Part shown: positions 27,168 to 38,559 of the stretch, piece after piece
How the letters are laid out: each line of letters begins with the position of its first letter
Numbering within the stretch: position 1 is the first letter of the stretch
Source: Arbacia lixula
Lineage: Eukaryota > Echinodermata > Echinoidea > Arbacioida > Arbaciidae
Direction of reading: 5' to 3'
Assembly: GCA_963669155.1 (NCBI GenBank)
Contig: OZ022576.1
Location: 27,864,866 to 27,928,865 of the forward strand
DNA length: 64,000 nt
Position numbers and translations under genes: made by a program
The notes under the pieces: generated by a model
Told to the model about the DNA's origin: nothing
The model's input: only the letters and a program-made list of their open reading frames with translations
Database searches by the model: none

Positions 27168-28525
27168 ACCCTTGTGCAAATATTGCAAAAAACATGACTA
27201 CCTTCAATAGACCAGTTTACTAAAATATTCAAATTGTATGCATACCAGTTTAACAAAGGTTGCCCCTGACAACCAGACAGCTTGTCTGAGGTTTGCCCTA
27301 CATAGCAACAACTAATGTATGCAAAGTGGATTCCAAGTACTGAAATACCATTGCTAGGTACAGGTTAATGGAATAACTTGTTACTAGTCTGCGAGGGAAG
27401 GAACATCCATAAATTTGACTACATTAGTAAACCAATCTATTGGCCATAGCTGCTCAGAATGGTTAGTGACACCCAATTTGTTTTTAATATTGTGAAAGAG
27501 TGTGATGTGTAGATATTATTTCATGTCTCATTTTGTTGTTAAGTACATCGTGACGTCATCATATTGCCATATGATCCGAAAGAATGAATTTTCATCCATG
27601 ACAACATAAACTTTTTTACCCCTTTGAACGTATCTCAGTAATCCTTTATCAATTTTCTCCCAAATGTCAGTATGTTGTAGCAGAGACATTGCCTTCATTT
27701 TTCATTTTGATCACGTCATCATGATGTAAATTTAGATTAAAGGCATCAATGTCAAAATCTAACGTATGTACGTGTTATGTCGTCGAGGAGCTGTATCTCA
27801 GTCATGTTTAGATCTTTTACTCTGAAATTTGAGTATGTTGTAGCTGAGTATACTAGCTTTCAAAATGTGGTTTCTTTTGTTGGGATATTGGGATCATGGC
27901 GATATTTCAGCTTGAATATTGATTTCTAAATCACTAAAGCCCCCATTTTGCATTACGTGTTAAGTGAACGGGAAGATTTGTGGGTGAATTGGTTATATGG
28001 CACTATTTGTAACAGCGATTCATAATTTTGGGGGCTAATTTTTTATCCCATTGGCCATTTGGCTACAATTTTACATTGTGTCTATGGGAATTTTTGGAGC
28101 TCTTTTAACATTTTCTAGGACTCTTTTAAGCATTTCAGGGGTGAAATCACCCGAGCCCCCGTGTATTCTTTTCACCGCTTGGTGTGGGTAGGGTCATTCC
28201 TTCCCTTCGCAAAGTGATTTTTGCCACGTTCTTCTATTATTCACTATGTCCCTCTCTCTGAGATTCTATTTACCATATTTTTTCTCTCTCCCCTGTATCT
28301 TAAATCACTTGTGTTAGCACATACACATGACCATTCAGGCAAGTCTCTGAAATGTTAGTATGTTGTAGGTGGGCGATGAGCTTTCTTGAACGTTGCCTTT
28401 GATTTTTTTATGAGTAGATTGTTTCATCATGGAAGGTTTATGGTGTCAGAGTGCATTTACCAGCCCATGTCTTTGCATGAATTTGCCAATACAGACTATA
28501 CTTGTCCTCATGTATGTCTCATCCT
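27168..28525 (+). repeat. 1.3-kb repeat family, copy 2, interrupted by a MITE
   Basis: This is the same family as 25255-26395 in opposite orientation. It runs from TGTGCAAATATTGCAAAAAA to CATGAATTTGCCAATACAGA and CATGTATGTCTCATCC. The phrase CAATCGGCCATAGCTC is split by a 228-bp insertion at 27210-27437. The A-box-like part is eroded here (GGGTGAATTGGTTATATGGC). Confidence 0.72.
27210..27437. mobile_element. Mariner-like MITE with TA target duplication
   Basis: The ends GACCAGTTTACTAA and TTAGTAAACCAATC are inverted and flanked by TA on each side (27208-27209 and 27438-27439). Removing the insert leaves CAATATTGGCCATAG, close to the intact CAATCGGCCATAG of the host repeat elsewhere. A second, end-damaged copy lies at 45224-45440 in the opposite orientation. 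Confidence 0.85.
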
Positions 28526-28559
28526 TTATATAACTCATTGATGCATACCAGTAATTTGG

Positions 28560-29088
28560 AGTAATAACCCCTAGATAACCTTTGACCCCATCAGCCTCAT
28601 GAAAACACATGTGGTATTACCAAAGGATCATTTGAACCAACTGTGATCACAATTGAGGCAGAAATAAAGAAATGAGAGCAAGTCAAACAGAAACTTTGAG
28701 AAAAATAATGCACACAGCATCATATCATTTGACCTTTTGACCCCTAGATGACCTTTGACCCATCATCCTCATGAAGACACGTGGTATCACAATTGATGCA
28801 GAAATAAAGAAATGAGAACAAGTCAAATGAAAACTTTGAGAAAAATGATGCACATGGCCTCACAGCATTTGACCTTTTGACACCTAGATGACCTTTGACC
28901 CTATCGTCCTCACGAAGACACATGTGGTATTACCCAAGGATCATTTGTACCAAGTTTGATCACAATTGATGCAAAAATAAAGAAATGAGAGCAAGTTAAA
29001 GAAAAACTTTAACATTTTTGTAACAGACCAACAGACCAACAGGAAAAGTGATTACTAGGTCTCTGCCGAACTTCGTTCAGGCGAGACA
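28560..29088. mobile_element. Minisatellite element ending CTTCGTTCAGGCGAGAC
   Basis: Three to four internal units carry GACCCCTAGATGACCTTTGACC, AATAAAGAAATGAGAGCAAG and AACTTTGAGAAAAAT, at spacings of about 140 and 172 bp. The right end is CAGACCAACAGGAAAAGTGA then TCTCTGCCGAACTTCGTTC then GGCGAGAC, where GTCTC..GAAC/GTTC..GAGAC can fold. A reverse-oriented fragment of the same family lies at 37829-38000. Confidence 0.7.
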
Positions 29089-29089
29089 A

Positions 29090-30290
29090 TAAAGGATTAA
29101 TTAAGGTCCATTAAGATTGTTTTCTACTTTCTGTACAGTATAAATGATCTGATGCAGGTAAGCCAATTAATGTTACTTATACATTGAAGGTTACATAAAT
29201 TGCAGTACAAATCTGTGACATAATTTACAATAATTTGTCACGAAGCATACTTAAATCATCAACAGGACTTTCAATAGCACGCTTAATTACATTTTACTGT
29301 TTACATATCCTCTAGTATACAAATATTGGATATTCATGAGGGATCTGGCGGAATGAATTAGCCCTCTTGTGGTGAAATGGAGGGTGTGGGGTTACTGGGG
29401 TACCTTTTCATGGTTTGGTAACTTTGTATTTTTGTAATGAAAATGTCACCTTTTTAGGCTCAGTGGTCTAGCACCTTGTGGGTGTTGCAATACGTACATT
29501 GAGGCTCACATGTTTATTAAAACCATGTAGCGTGAAGGTCAAGTCACATAAAGATGCAGTGACGTGTGATGTCAATGTAGGACATCATTTTGTGGTGCCA
29601 TCTGTCACGTCGAAGATATTATAATATGGGCTTCCAATTGAATATGATGTGTTTGGTTATGTGCATATACAGGCACACCTATCTATCCCACCTGGTAACA
29701 GAGTTTACTGCACACGCCAAGAGCACGTAAAGGTAAGGGACAGTAGTGGTAATGATAACTAGCCGTGAATATAGCAGAACGTTTTTGCTGTCATTACTGG
29801 GCCCAGATTTTCTACAATTTAAACAAACTTTTTGAGATTTTGAGATAAATCTTCTGGGTATTTTGGAATCAGATAAGAATTGGTAATGGGTGAACAGCTC
29901 TCGATTGATTACAGGCTAATAGTATAGTCTTTACCAGGTACTACCCCTTCGAAGAGAGGTTATGGTAATTTAACACAAATTCAATTAGTGAATCTCTGTC
30001 CCATAAATGTGTTTACATTGATAACGTCTCATGAAACAGTCAATCACTATTTTCTCTCTGATCACCTTTTTGAGGGGTAATGTTAGTTTTTGTATTAATG
30101 TTGTGGACACTGTAATGTAGATTTTGTGACGAATTATTTCTTCAATTATTAATGTTGTGACTCGATCACTCCAATATTTCTAAATTATTCACAGTTTGCC
30201 AAGATGAGTATGGATTTCATATGGTGTCCCTTTCAATTGTGCTGGGGGTAACCTAAGTTGGAAAGATCGTCAGCTAGATTCAATCTTATC
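29090..30290. other. Intergenic, no feature recognised
   Basis: AT-rich with no ORF of note. Confidence 0.5.
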
Positions 30291-30292
30291 AC

Positions 30293-30577
30293 ATACCTTT
30301 AATTTTAAGACTCTCTCAAGTGTGTCACCACCAATGAATTTCAAGTAAGTAGAAGGATTGCCTTCGTTCACGTTTCACGCACCACAATGGAACCGCTCGA
30401 GTGCGCCCGATGCCATTTTGCTTAGCGCTGGAAATGGCCTGCGCGTACGTATTGTGTACAATGTGTCTTTACATAATCATGTTGTTTATGCCTTATTCCA
30501 AGTCCCATACAGATGCTTGATGACTTAAGAAATAAGTCAATAAGACACACTTGAGAGAGTCTTTAAGTTTAAGGTAT
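30293..30577. mobile_element. MITE with 34-bp inverted ends
   Basis: The left end runs ATACCTTTAATTTTAAGACT then CTCTCAAGTGTGTC, and the right end is its near complement (GACACACTTGAGAGAGTCTT then TAAGTTTAAGGTAT). The 285-bp element has a CpG-containing centre. Confidence 0.82.
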
Positions 30578-30774
30578 AAGCTTGGACAGTAGGGTAGTTG
30601 AAATAGAGACTAAAAGAACTAGATTATTTGTTAAATATCATTTGTAGTATCAGGCTAGATTTGTCTCTTTCGGTGACAGAAAGATACATCAAATAGGTTC
30701 TATCTATATAAATCACTCCCACTTTCCCTTTCTCTTTACACACACTTGTGAATTCTCAGTCGTTGTGTTTCATC

Positions 30775-31065
30775 TCCCCACTCCCCCTCTTTCTCTCTTA
30801 TCCCCTCTCTTGCTTTCTCTCTATCCCCTTCTCTCTCTCTGTTTCTCTTTTACCCTCGCTATCTTTCTATCCTCTTCTCTCTCTCCCTTTTTCTTGCTCC
30901 CTTTTTCTTTCTATCCCCTTCTCTCTCCCTCTCCCTTTCTTTCTCTCTATCCCCCTCTCTCTTTTTCTTTCTCTCTTCCCCTCTTTCTCTTTGTATATTT
31001 GTCTTACTCTCCCCCACCCCCCCCTTCTCTCTCCCTTTCTATCTCTCTACCCCTCTCTCTTTTTA
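30775..31065. repeat. Polypyrimidine (CT)n tract
   Basis: About 290 bp of CTCTCT, CCCCTCTC and TTTCTTTC words. The long Leu/Ser/Phe frames here are repeat artefacts. Confidence 0.95.
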
Positions 31066-31540
31066 TCAAAGACCAAGATCCAGCGCAAGACTGTTCACTC
31101 TCGCGTATTTGCACACAGAAATGTGTAGTACGCCATGGGGCCAAACCGCCGCTATTTTAGGATGCAGAGCAGTGCGCTGGGTGCATGGCTGCATGCACTG
31201 CGCATATAATTTTTTTTTAGAGAATAACAAAGAAATCATGGGTCAATCCAGGAATACTTCTAAAAATGTATGCTGCCATGTATAAACTGATCCCCCACCC
31301 CCACCTCTCATTTCCCCCCATTTTGCTCTCACACATCCTGGCTTATACTTATTCACACCTGCGATATAGAAAAAAACAGACTATGATGTCCGCGTTGATA
31401 TTTGCTTGCATCCGGGAACTTGCTTCCTTAAATGGAGCCCATGTCGTACTTCAGCTTTTTCAGAGAGTAATCTGTCTTGCGCTGCTTCGCAGAGCACTAA
31501 GGTCTTTGCTTTTTATTCCCTCTCTCTCTCCCTCTCTTTT

Positions 31541-32957
31541 TTTATGCCTCCGCCACGAAGTGGCCGGAGGCATTATGTTTTCTGGTTGTCCGTCCGTCCG
31601 TCCGTCCGTCCGCCCCGAATCCTTTTAGGCAATATCTTGAGAACCTTTGATCAGATTTGCTTCAAACTTGGTACATGTGTGCATTGCATAAAACTAATGA
31701 AGTGTGCAAAATCGGGTCAAATCTGATTGAGGTCAAAGGTCAAAGGTCAATGAACTTTGTGAAAAATTGCCCCAAATTGACCTTTTTCACATTAAATCAA
31801 AATTCAAGGATGCAATTCTCATTAAACATGGTACACAGATGGATCACTACTTGGAGGTAGACTGGTGACATTTTTGGTAAAATTCGTGAAAGGTCAGAGG
31901 TCAAAGGTCAGTGAACTTTGCCAAATTTGGCTAAAAAGTGCCCCAAACTTTATATTTTTCACAATAAATCCAAATCCAATGGTGCATTTCCAATCAAACG
32001 TAGTGAAAAGATGGATCACTATTTGAGCGTAGGCTGGTGACATTTTTGGTGAAATTGCTGGAAGGTCAAAGGTCAATGTACTTTGCAAAAAATTTATATT
32101 TTTCACCCAAATCCAATGGTGCAATTCTAACCAAACATTGTACAGAGATGTATCACTTCATCGAGGTAGACTGATGAAAATTTGGGTAAAATTCCTGAAA
32201 GTTCAAAGGTCAATGAACTTTGCCGAGAATTTGCTAAAAATTGCTCCCAAAGTGATATTTTTCAAAATAAATCGAAATCCAATGGTGCAATACCAACCAA
32301 ACATGGGGCAAAGATGAATCACTACTTGGGGGTAGACTGATGGCATTTTTGGTGAAATTTCTCAAAGGTCAGGGGTCAAAGAAAATTTGCTATTTTTCAC
32401 CTTGAATCAAAATCTAATGATTCAATTCAAACCAAACATGGTACAGAGATGTATCACTTCATGGAAGTAGACTGGTGAAATTTTGGTTAAAATTCCTGAA
32501 AGGTCAGAGGTCAAAGGTTTATGAACTTTGCTAACACTGGCTAAAAATTGCCCCTATATTGATATTTTTTCACAATAAATCCAAATCCAGTTATGCATTC
32601 CAGCCAAACATGGTACAGACATGAATCACTTCATAGAGATAGTCTGATGGCATATTTGATAAAATCCCTGGAAGTTTAGAGCTCTAAGGTCAATGAACTT
32701 TGCCAAAATTTGCTTATTTTAAACTTGATACAAGGATGGATTAGATTAGACAGACTGGTTAGATTGGAAGTCAAAGGTCAATGAACATTGCCAAACTTGG
32801 CTTAACATGGAAAACTAGAATATGATATTTTCATTTCACATAGGAATTCAATGGTACATTGCCCACCAAACATACAGATTTTCTGAGAATAAATCTAAGT
32901 AGAGAAACCAATGAGGCGGAGGCATATTTATCAACTGCGTGGCAGTCGAATTGCTCT
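31541..32957 (+). mobile_element. ATGCCTCCGCCA element with internal minisatellite
   Basis: It starts with a hairpin (ATGCCTCCGCCACGAAGTGG, then CCGGAGGCAT at 31568) and (GTCC)n from about 31586. It runs through six or so degenerate units containing CAATGGTGCAATTC.AACCAAAC, ATGGATCACTACTTGGAGG, GGTCAAAGGTCAATGAACTT and TGCCAAA. It ends GAGGCGGAGGCATATTTATC then TGCGTGGCAGTCGAATTGCT. Both flanks are CT-rich, so it seems to have inserted into a polypyrimidine tract. No protein is encoded. A truncated relative lies at 10467-10800. Confidence 0.85.
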
Positions 32958-33280
32958 AGTTTTACTCTCTCTCCCTTTCTTTATTTCCTCTCTCTTTCTA
33001 CCCCTCTTTCTCTCTCTCCCTTTCTTTCTCTCTACCCCCTGTCTTTCTCACTACCCCTCTTTCTTTCTCTAACCCCTCCACTCACTCTCTCTCCCTCTCC
33101 TCTTCTTTCTCTCTACCCCTCACTCTTTTTATCCCCTTCTCTCTCCCTCCCTTTCTTTCTCTTTACCCACTCTCTTTCTTTCTCCCCTTCTCTCTTTCTC
33201 TCCCTCTCATCTTTAACTCTCCCCTTCACTCTTTCTCTCCCTCTCATCTTTAACTCTCCCCCTCTCTCTTTCTCTACCCT
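32958..33280. repeat. Polypyrimidine tract, right part
   Basis: CTCTCTCCCTTTCTTTCTCT and TACCCCTCTTTC words for about 320 bp, resuming the pyrimidine text broken by the element to its left. Confidence 0.95.
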
Positions 33281-33284
33281 AAAT

Positions 33285-34355
33285 ATTGATTACAGCTTTG
33301 AATTTTCTGATGTTGAGTACGATGCTGTGTTACACTCTTACCTAGAATACAGTGGATCTGATAACCCAGCTTTTCTGCTATATTCTAGCATACCTTCATG
33401 TACAGTGTGATCTATTTCTAAGAAGTGAAAATTGTATGTTATCGATAGAGTATTGAAATAGATGTATTGAAATGCAAGTATCATATAGGTACATGCATAA
33501 AAAGGCCTGTTCTTCAACAGCATTACAATTCTACAAATTTTGAGGGAGGCAATTTCATGCCTACATGTATAACAATATCAACATCAGCAATATATTGTAA
33601 TACATTTTCTTGCATGCAGTTTTGAAGTTCATGCAAATAATTCTAATGGAGTGTCTTTCATTCAATACTAGCAATATTATGATGAAATTTCTTCTTCTTT
33701 TTTTTTAACAAAATTATCTTAAATACATATGTGTTTTTAAGAATATGTACCAACAACTATACACAACTTTACACAGTTACTGTACATTTCGAGCTCTAAA
33801 GTATGCTCACTCAGACTTTATTGTTTTTAAATAGTAATATTCATGCTATTAGATGAGATCATAAAAAGATATGCCATTTTGAAATTTTTGTATTTTCCCC
33901 AAAAAAAATTCTTGACCAGCCAATCTGAATGATGCATGTTATCACTTCATTATTGTCTGTTTGCATGTACATTAAAATGCTTTCCATTGGCAGAAATATA
34001 CAAAATCTCATATTTCTCATATCTCATAACTTTGTGTTACATCCACAAAAAAGTTATAAAATTTACTCTACTATTTTTTAGACCTGTAAAAACAAAGTAA
34101 TTATCATGTTTTGATTTTACTGTGCTAGATTATGAGAAATTGTGAGGCAACGGTATCAACTTGTTTATTTTAATAATACTTTATGACTGGTGAGAAAAAA
34201 AAAAGTTTTCCAAAGAATTTGAAATGTTAAAATGGCATATATCTCACATTACTTTCGTATTTTCGCACTGTTCTGTAGGGAAAAGTTTAATGTACCTTCT
34301 TCTGACAGTACATACATAACGATAATGGATTGTGGAACCTAGATATACTGACAGG
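33285..34355. other. Intergenic, no feature recognised
   Basis: AT-rich sequence with no domain-bearing frame. Confidence 0.5.
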
Positions 34356-34359
34356 AAAT

Positions 34360-36262
34360 AGAAAGATTAAACAAAAACTTACCGTTTGCAGTTTGAACGG
34401 TATTTTATGATAAATAGCATGAGGGATTATGTGAAGACCGATCTGAGTATGGGCACCAATTTTTGGAGCTTGGTATGGAAGCACAGTAAGCAGAAAAAAT
34501 AGAAAGATTCCTGTTCTGAATGAAGTTGCCGTAAGCATACATGTTATAATTCTGCAACAGGGTGGGAGTGGAGGGCATATAATCCCTCATGCTATTTATC
34601 ATAAAATAGCGATCAAACTGTAAACGGTAAGTTTTTGTTTAATCTTTCTATTTTATTTCAAAATACCATTCGCATTATGTGAAGATTTCAAAGAGCTGTG
34701 GTTTCATACCACTAATAACAGATGATAAACCAAACAGTCCACTGTGTTACAGAATAACATATGCACATGTATACACCTGCAGAATCAAATGATTATTCTG
34801 AGCTTTAATTACCTTTACAATTGCTGCTTTGCAGCATCAAGGACTGTCGTTGCAAAATCATTTGTTGAACCAATAGGTTTGTTGTAAAAAAAACTTGGAA
34901 GGTATGCTCATTTTGCCACCCTGTGACACGTAGTATTTGTTCTACTGGTACTTGCATCTGTTGTGCTGCAGATTTAGAAGCGGCCCTTGTCGAATGGGCT
35001 TTAAAACGGTCTATCCACTCCTGCAGAATGGAGAGTAGACTTGATCCACCTTGAAATGGTTTGGGAAGTAACTCTGCTGTGCGGCCTTTTATAACTCAAT
35101 AAAAAGTGCTTGTTCTTGTTTTCTCACTGGTTTGGTCATGCCGATGTATCTTTGCCTATGTAGTCTTCTATCAGGTGGATATACCGGCAGTTACAGTTTA
35201 CATCCTAGTCTCCTTGGTCTGCTTTGCTTGATGAGATCATCAATGTAAAATACTTATCTTTCCCTGATTAACAGAACATTTGTCCAACCTTAGTTTATGC
35301 AAGGACTGGGCTCTCTGAGCTGAAATCAGGGCTATTAACACTACAACTTTGTGTGTCAACCATTTCAATGATAGCGTCTTTGCTGGCCCAAATTTTCTCA
35401 GGTAATTCAACACCACGCGCACGTCCCAAACTTCTGTATACCGAGGCGCGGGAGGCTTCATATTAAACAATCCTCTCGTGAACCTTGATATTAGTGGGTG
35501 CGATCCAATGGTCTGGTATCCATCCCCAAAATCACAAAACGATGATAAGGCACATCTTGCCGTATTAAAAGCACTGAAGGACAAATTTTTGTCATTCAGA
35601 AATTCAAGAACATCATCCACACTTGGGACTAGTTAGTTCAATCAAGCTTTTTGGCGTCCAATATCCCCTCCAGAGTTTCAGGTACGAAGCATATTGCCTC
35701 CTGGTTCCTTAACGCGAAGCTGATGCGAGTACATCTACAGTTCTGCTTGACAGTCTTGTTTGTTCAAAGTTGCTCCTGAAACTCTGCAAATAAAAAGATC
35801 AATACGATCATATAGGGAGTGAGCTGCACCAGAGACTGGTTGCGTGAGCAATTGTTCATTTCCTTTTACGATCATTGGGTTTCCCACTATAATATCTGTA
35901 AGAAATGGGTACCATGACGGTATGGGCCATGTAGCAATTGGGGGTGACCAAATTTACAGCTGATTGAAAGTTATCCATCTTGAAATGGTGATATTGGACA
36001 GTTCATTTAGTTTGGTAAGGTCCAAAATAACTCTCAGACCACCATTCTTTTTTGGTCTTGTGAAAATGCTCGAAATGAATTCACTGTTCTCGTGTTCATT
36101 TTCCTCTATTACCCCTTTTTGCAACAAATTTTGTATTTCTTCAAAAGTGTTTATTTTGAATTTCAAATCCAATAGCATGTGCGATTTACGAAGGGTACCA
36201 AGACTAGGCAGAAATTTGTAACTGCGTTGTAAAGTTGAATACTGTCTGTCTCCCAAGCACAA
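34360..36262 (-). mobile_element. DIRS-like tyrosine-recombinase retrotransposon fossil
   Basis: This is a minus-strand element with parts in the DIRS order. The first part is a reverse-transcriptase piece (35954-36262, with VIEENEHENSEFIS and RPKKNGG...ILDLTKLNE, typical of DIRS RTs). Next is a tyrosine-recombinase region (about 34880-35620, with NTARCALSSF, VLNYLRK and a C-terminal HSTRA box with GW...TF). Last is an inverted repeat (arms about 34361-34428 and 34580-34655) that could be the terminal or internal complementary repeat of the family. The copy is clearly broken in several places and much shorter than a whole element, so it is probably old. Confidence 0.82.
34361..34655. repeat. 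Inverted repeat at the end of the DIRS fossil
   Basis: Arms of about 70 bp, including AACAAAAACTTACCGTTTGC and TTATGATAAATAGCATGAGG with their complements, are separated by about 150 bp. The position just past the recombinase end fits DIRS terminal structures. Confidence 0.8.
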
Positions 36263-36452
36263 AAGATCTTTTAGGAAAACGGCCTAATAAACATACATGG
36301 TTTTATCTGGCGACTCCGAATTAAATGAGAAAGAGGGGAAGCAAAGTCAACAAAATTCCTGTGTCTTGTACATGCAATCTCCGGCGTTTATAACCCTCAT
36401 TTTCAAGCATTTCAAATGTTTCTTTTATGAATTCTGAGAGTACCCGTTCCTT

Positions 36453-36865
36453 TTAATGCCTGTATGACTTCGAGTATGTCCTTTTCCCATGATTGGAATG
36501 CTTTCGAGCAGTCTTAATTAATTTCCTGACTAATTTCAGTGACAGTTCCCTGGTATGTTTTTTTTTAATTCTGGTTTCTTTTCCTTTCTTCCTTGAGTTC
36601 CACTTCACACAATTTTGATTGAGACCATGTTCAATTTTTCTTTTTAAACTACAGAGGTTATATACAGAATTATTCCATGAATTAAAGAGCGCCTGTTTCT
36701 GTCGGCCCCCCTTCACCTTACGGAGTGTACTGAACATATTTTTGATTGTAGATCTTATGCGTGTGGTAACATCATGGTCAGCATATTGCAAGTTTATATT
36801 GAATTGAGCAGAATTAAGTGCCTTTTCTAGGACAGACAGAATACATTGATCAGAATTAAGGTTCC
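36453..36865 (-). CDS. Unrecognised basic open frame
   Basis: An open minus-strand frame of about 135 codons contains SVLEKALNSAQFNINLQYAD, LRKVKGGRQKQALFNSWNN and a very basic tail (KWNSRKKGKE, RIKKKHTREL, HSNHGKRTYS). The first ATG lies well inside the frame, so any real product would need an upstream exon or a shifted start. I do not recognise a family. It sits between the DIRS RT piece and a signal-peptide-like frame on the same strand. It could be a host gene remnant, or an unrecognised part of the neighbouring retroelement. Confidence 0.3.
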
Positions 36866-37000
36866 CTCAGTTTTCACTAATTCATACAAGCAATACATAT
36901 TAATTGGAATTACCCAATGTTCAGGAGAAACACATTTTACATCAAATGTGGCAAAGTAAATCAAAAGGAAAACAATGAAAAGTGGAATTTTGCCTGCCAT
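36827..37000 (-). CDS. Short frame with signal-peptide-like N-terminus
   Basis: 57 codons start MAGKIPLFIVFLLIYFATF, followed by DVKCVSPEHWVIP. A lysine near the N-terminus, a hydrophobic core of about 14 residues and a polar exit make a classic signal peptide shape. The frame overlaps the open frame at 36453-36865 in another register, so the two could be an exon and a continuation separated by a splice or a shift. No family is recognised, and the start has an A at -3. Confidence 0.3.
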   Translation of the reverse strand: MAGKIPLFIVFLLIYFATFDVKCVSPEHWVIPINMYCLYELVKTEGTLILINVFCLS

Positions 37001-37109
37001 AGTTTTACTTATTGATAATGATTGTTCTTTAAAATTTCCTCACCAGTGAGACAGAAGATTTACATCCTACAAGTTCATGTGTCACAGTGATTCAACGGAC
37101 AGAACAAAG

Positions 37110-37496
37110 TTATTGCAAGACTGCTAAATCACTCTTGCTTCCAAATTGCTTTACAAATTTGATGGTCAAATGATAGCCTCTGTGGGTAAGGCGTGCATGG
37201 AGGTCTTTTGTGAATTCCTGAAGGGGGCTCCTTTCAAATTTCCAAAACTGAAGTGTATCTTCAATGACGAAGGCAAAGTCTCCAGCTGTATTGTTCATCC
37301 TGTAATACCAATCGTTTTGTTTCAGCACTTCATCAACGTCTTTGATGGATGGTCTTTGGACAATCCTGTTTCCTTTGGTCTCCAGATGATTGCACTTCAG
37401 CTCTCCCAGGAAGCGATCTACCACATGCAACTGGGTTGTTAGTGTAATGGTTACCTCGGAGTCATAACCTCTGGCAACGTGCAGATTTTCTTTTAC
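37110..37496 (-). CDS. Unrecognised exon-like frame, minus strand
   Basis: 128 codons and a TAA begin directly after an acceptor-like TTTCTCAACATTGTAG at the high-coordinate side. Text includes VKENLHVARGYDSEVTITLT, RPSIKDVDEVLKQNDWYYRM and FAFVIEDTLQFWKFERSPLQ. Composition looks protein-like (mixed charges, no low complexity), and the frame is open for the whole stretch. I cannot assign a family. It may be the last exon of a minus-strand host gene whose earlier exons lie above 37500. Confidence 0.4.
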   Translation of the reverse strand, partial: VKENLHVARGYDSEVTITLTTQLHVVDRFLGELKCNHLETKGNRIVQRPSIKDVDEVLKQNDWYYRMNNTAGDFAFVIEDTLQFWKFERSPLQEFTKDLHARLTHRGYHLTIKFVKQFGSKSDLAVLQ

Positions 37497-37828
37497 CTAC
37501 AATGTTGAGAAATAATAACAAATATATAATTGCTTTAAAGAAATAAATTTGTTAGCACATTGCAAAACACAGGGTGAAAATGTTCGTAGATCGCAAAATC
37601 AGATAGAGTATTTGATGTACACAATGTACATGTATGTGTATGGCTTCTGTTTCAAGCCGCCTTCAAGCTGTTTTCTGCTCGACGTATCTTATAACCTTTT
37701 CAGGCATTAAGGGGGCATCCAGCACGTGCCCTCCCCCACCCTTTTGAAAGAAAAGTTTAAAATGAACTCATTTTTGCTAATTACATGAGTGTGTGTTCCC
37801 TTTTTGAAGGTGAGGGACATTTTTTTTG

Positions 37829-38000
37829 TCTCGCCTGAACAAAGTTCGGTAGAGACATAGTTATCACTTTTCCTGTAAGTCTGTTAGTCAGTTGGTCTGT
37901 TAGTCTGTTGGTCTGTTACAAAAATGTTAAAGTTTTTCTTTAACTTGCTCTCATTCCTTTATTTCTGTATCAATTGTGATCAAACTTGGTACAAAGTCGA
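37829..38000. mobile_element. Fragment of the GTCTCGCCTGAAC family
   Basis: GTCTCGCCTGAACAAAGTTC, AGAGACATAG and (AGTCTGTTGGTCTGTT)n, then CTTTATTTCTGTATCAATTG. This is the reverse complement of the end of 28560-29088. Confidence 0.75.
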
Positions 38001-38399
38001 ACGAGTCTCCCCGGGACTCTGATGTGGAACATACTAGATAAAAAAAATATATATATGTAAGGGTGGTTATCAACACACAATTGCCCCGCAAACAGCATTT
38101 ACAATCCGAAAAATCCATTTGCAATTATATACAGTGGAAATAATGCAAACTTATTGTAAATAAGTTATACATAATTATGATAAAGTACACTATTTATATG
38201 CCAATAAAGCAACACTAAAGAGCAAACTATGTTGTGGGTTTTCCATAATTGAGTCCCGATTGATCGAGGTCTTATAATTATTGGTACAATTTACATGGTT
38301 CAAAAGTGTGGAACAATGCTATCGTATTGTAACAGTATGAACAATATATAAAATTGTAAACAATGAACGGTAGATAAGTAGATGCATGTGGAAATAAAT

Positions 38400-38475
38400 G
38401 ATGAGAGAGAGAGGGATAGAGAGAAAGAGAGACAGAGAGAGGGGGGGGGGTAGAGAGAGAGAGAGAGAGAAGGGG
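38400..38475. repeat. (GA)n microsatellite
   Basis: GAGAGA with a G10 run. Long frames across it are artefacts. Confidence 0.92.
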
Positions 38476-38559
38476 GGCATGGAAGGAGGTAGATTGTGTT
38501 CATTATCCACTGTTTCTTCTATGCCTAAGATGCTGACGTCCACTCTCTCATGAGCACAC

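Noticed and set aside
30748-31160. Two frames of 126 and 131 codons, plus strand
   Set aside because: Polypyrimidine repeat read as protein.
32859-33410. 183-codon frame, the second longest in the window
   Set aside because: Most of it is the CT tract; the flanks belong to a repeat element and plain intergenic DNA.
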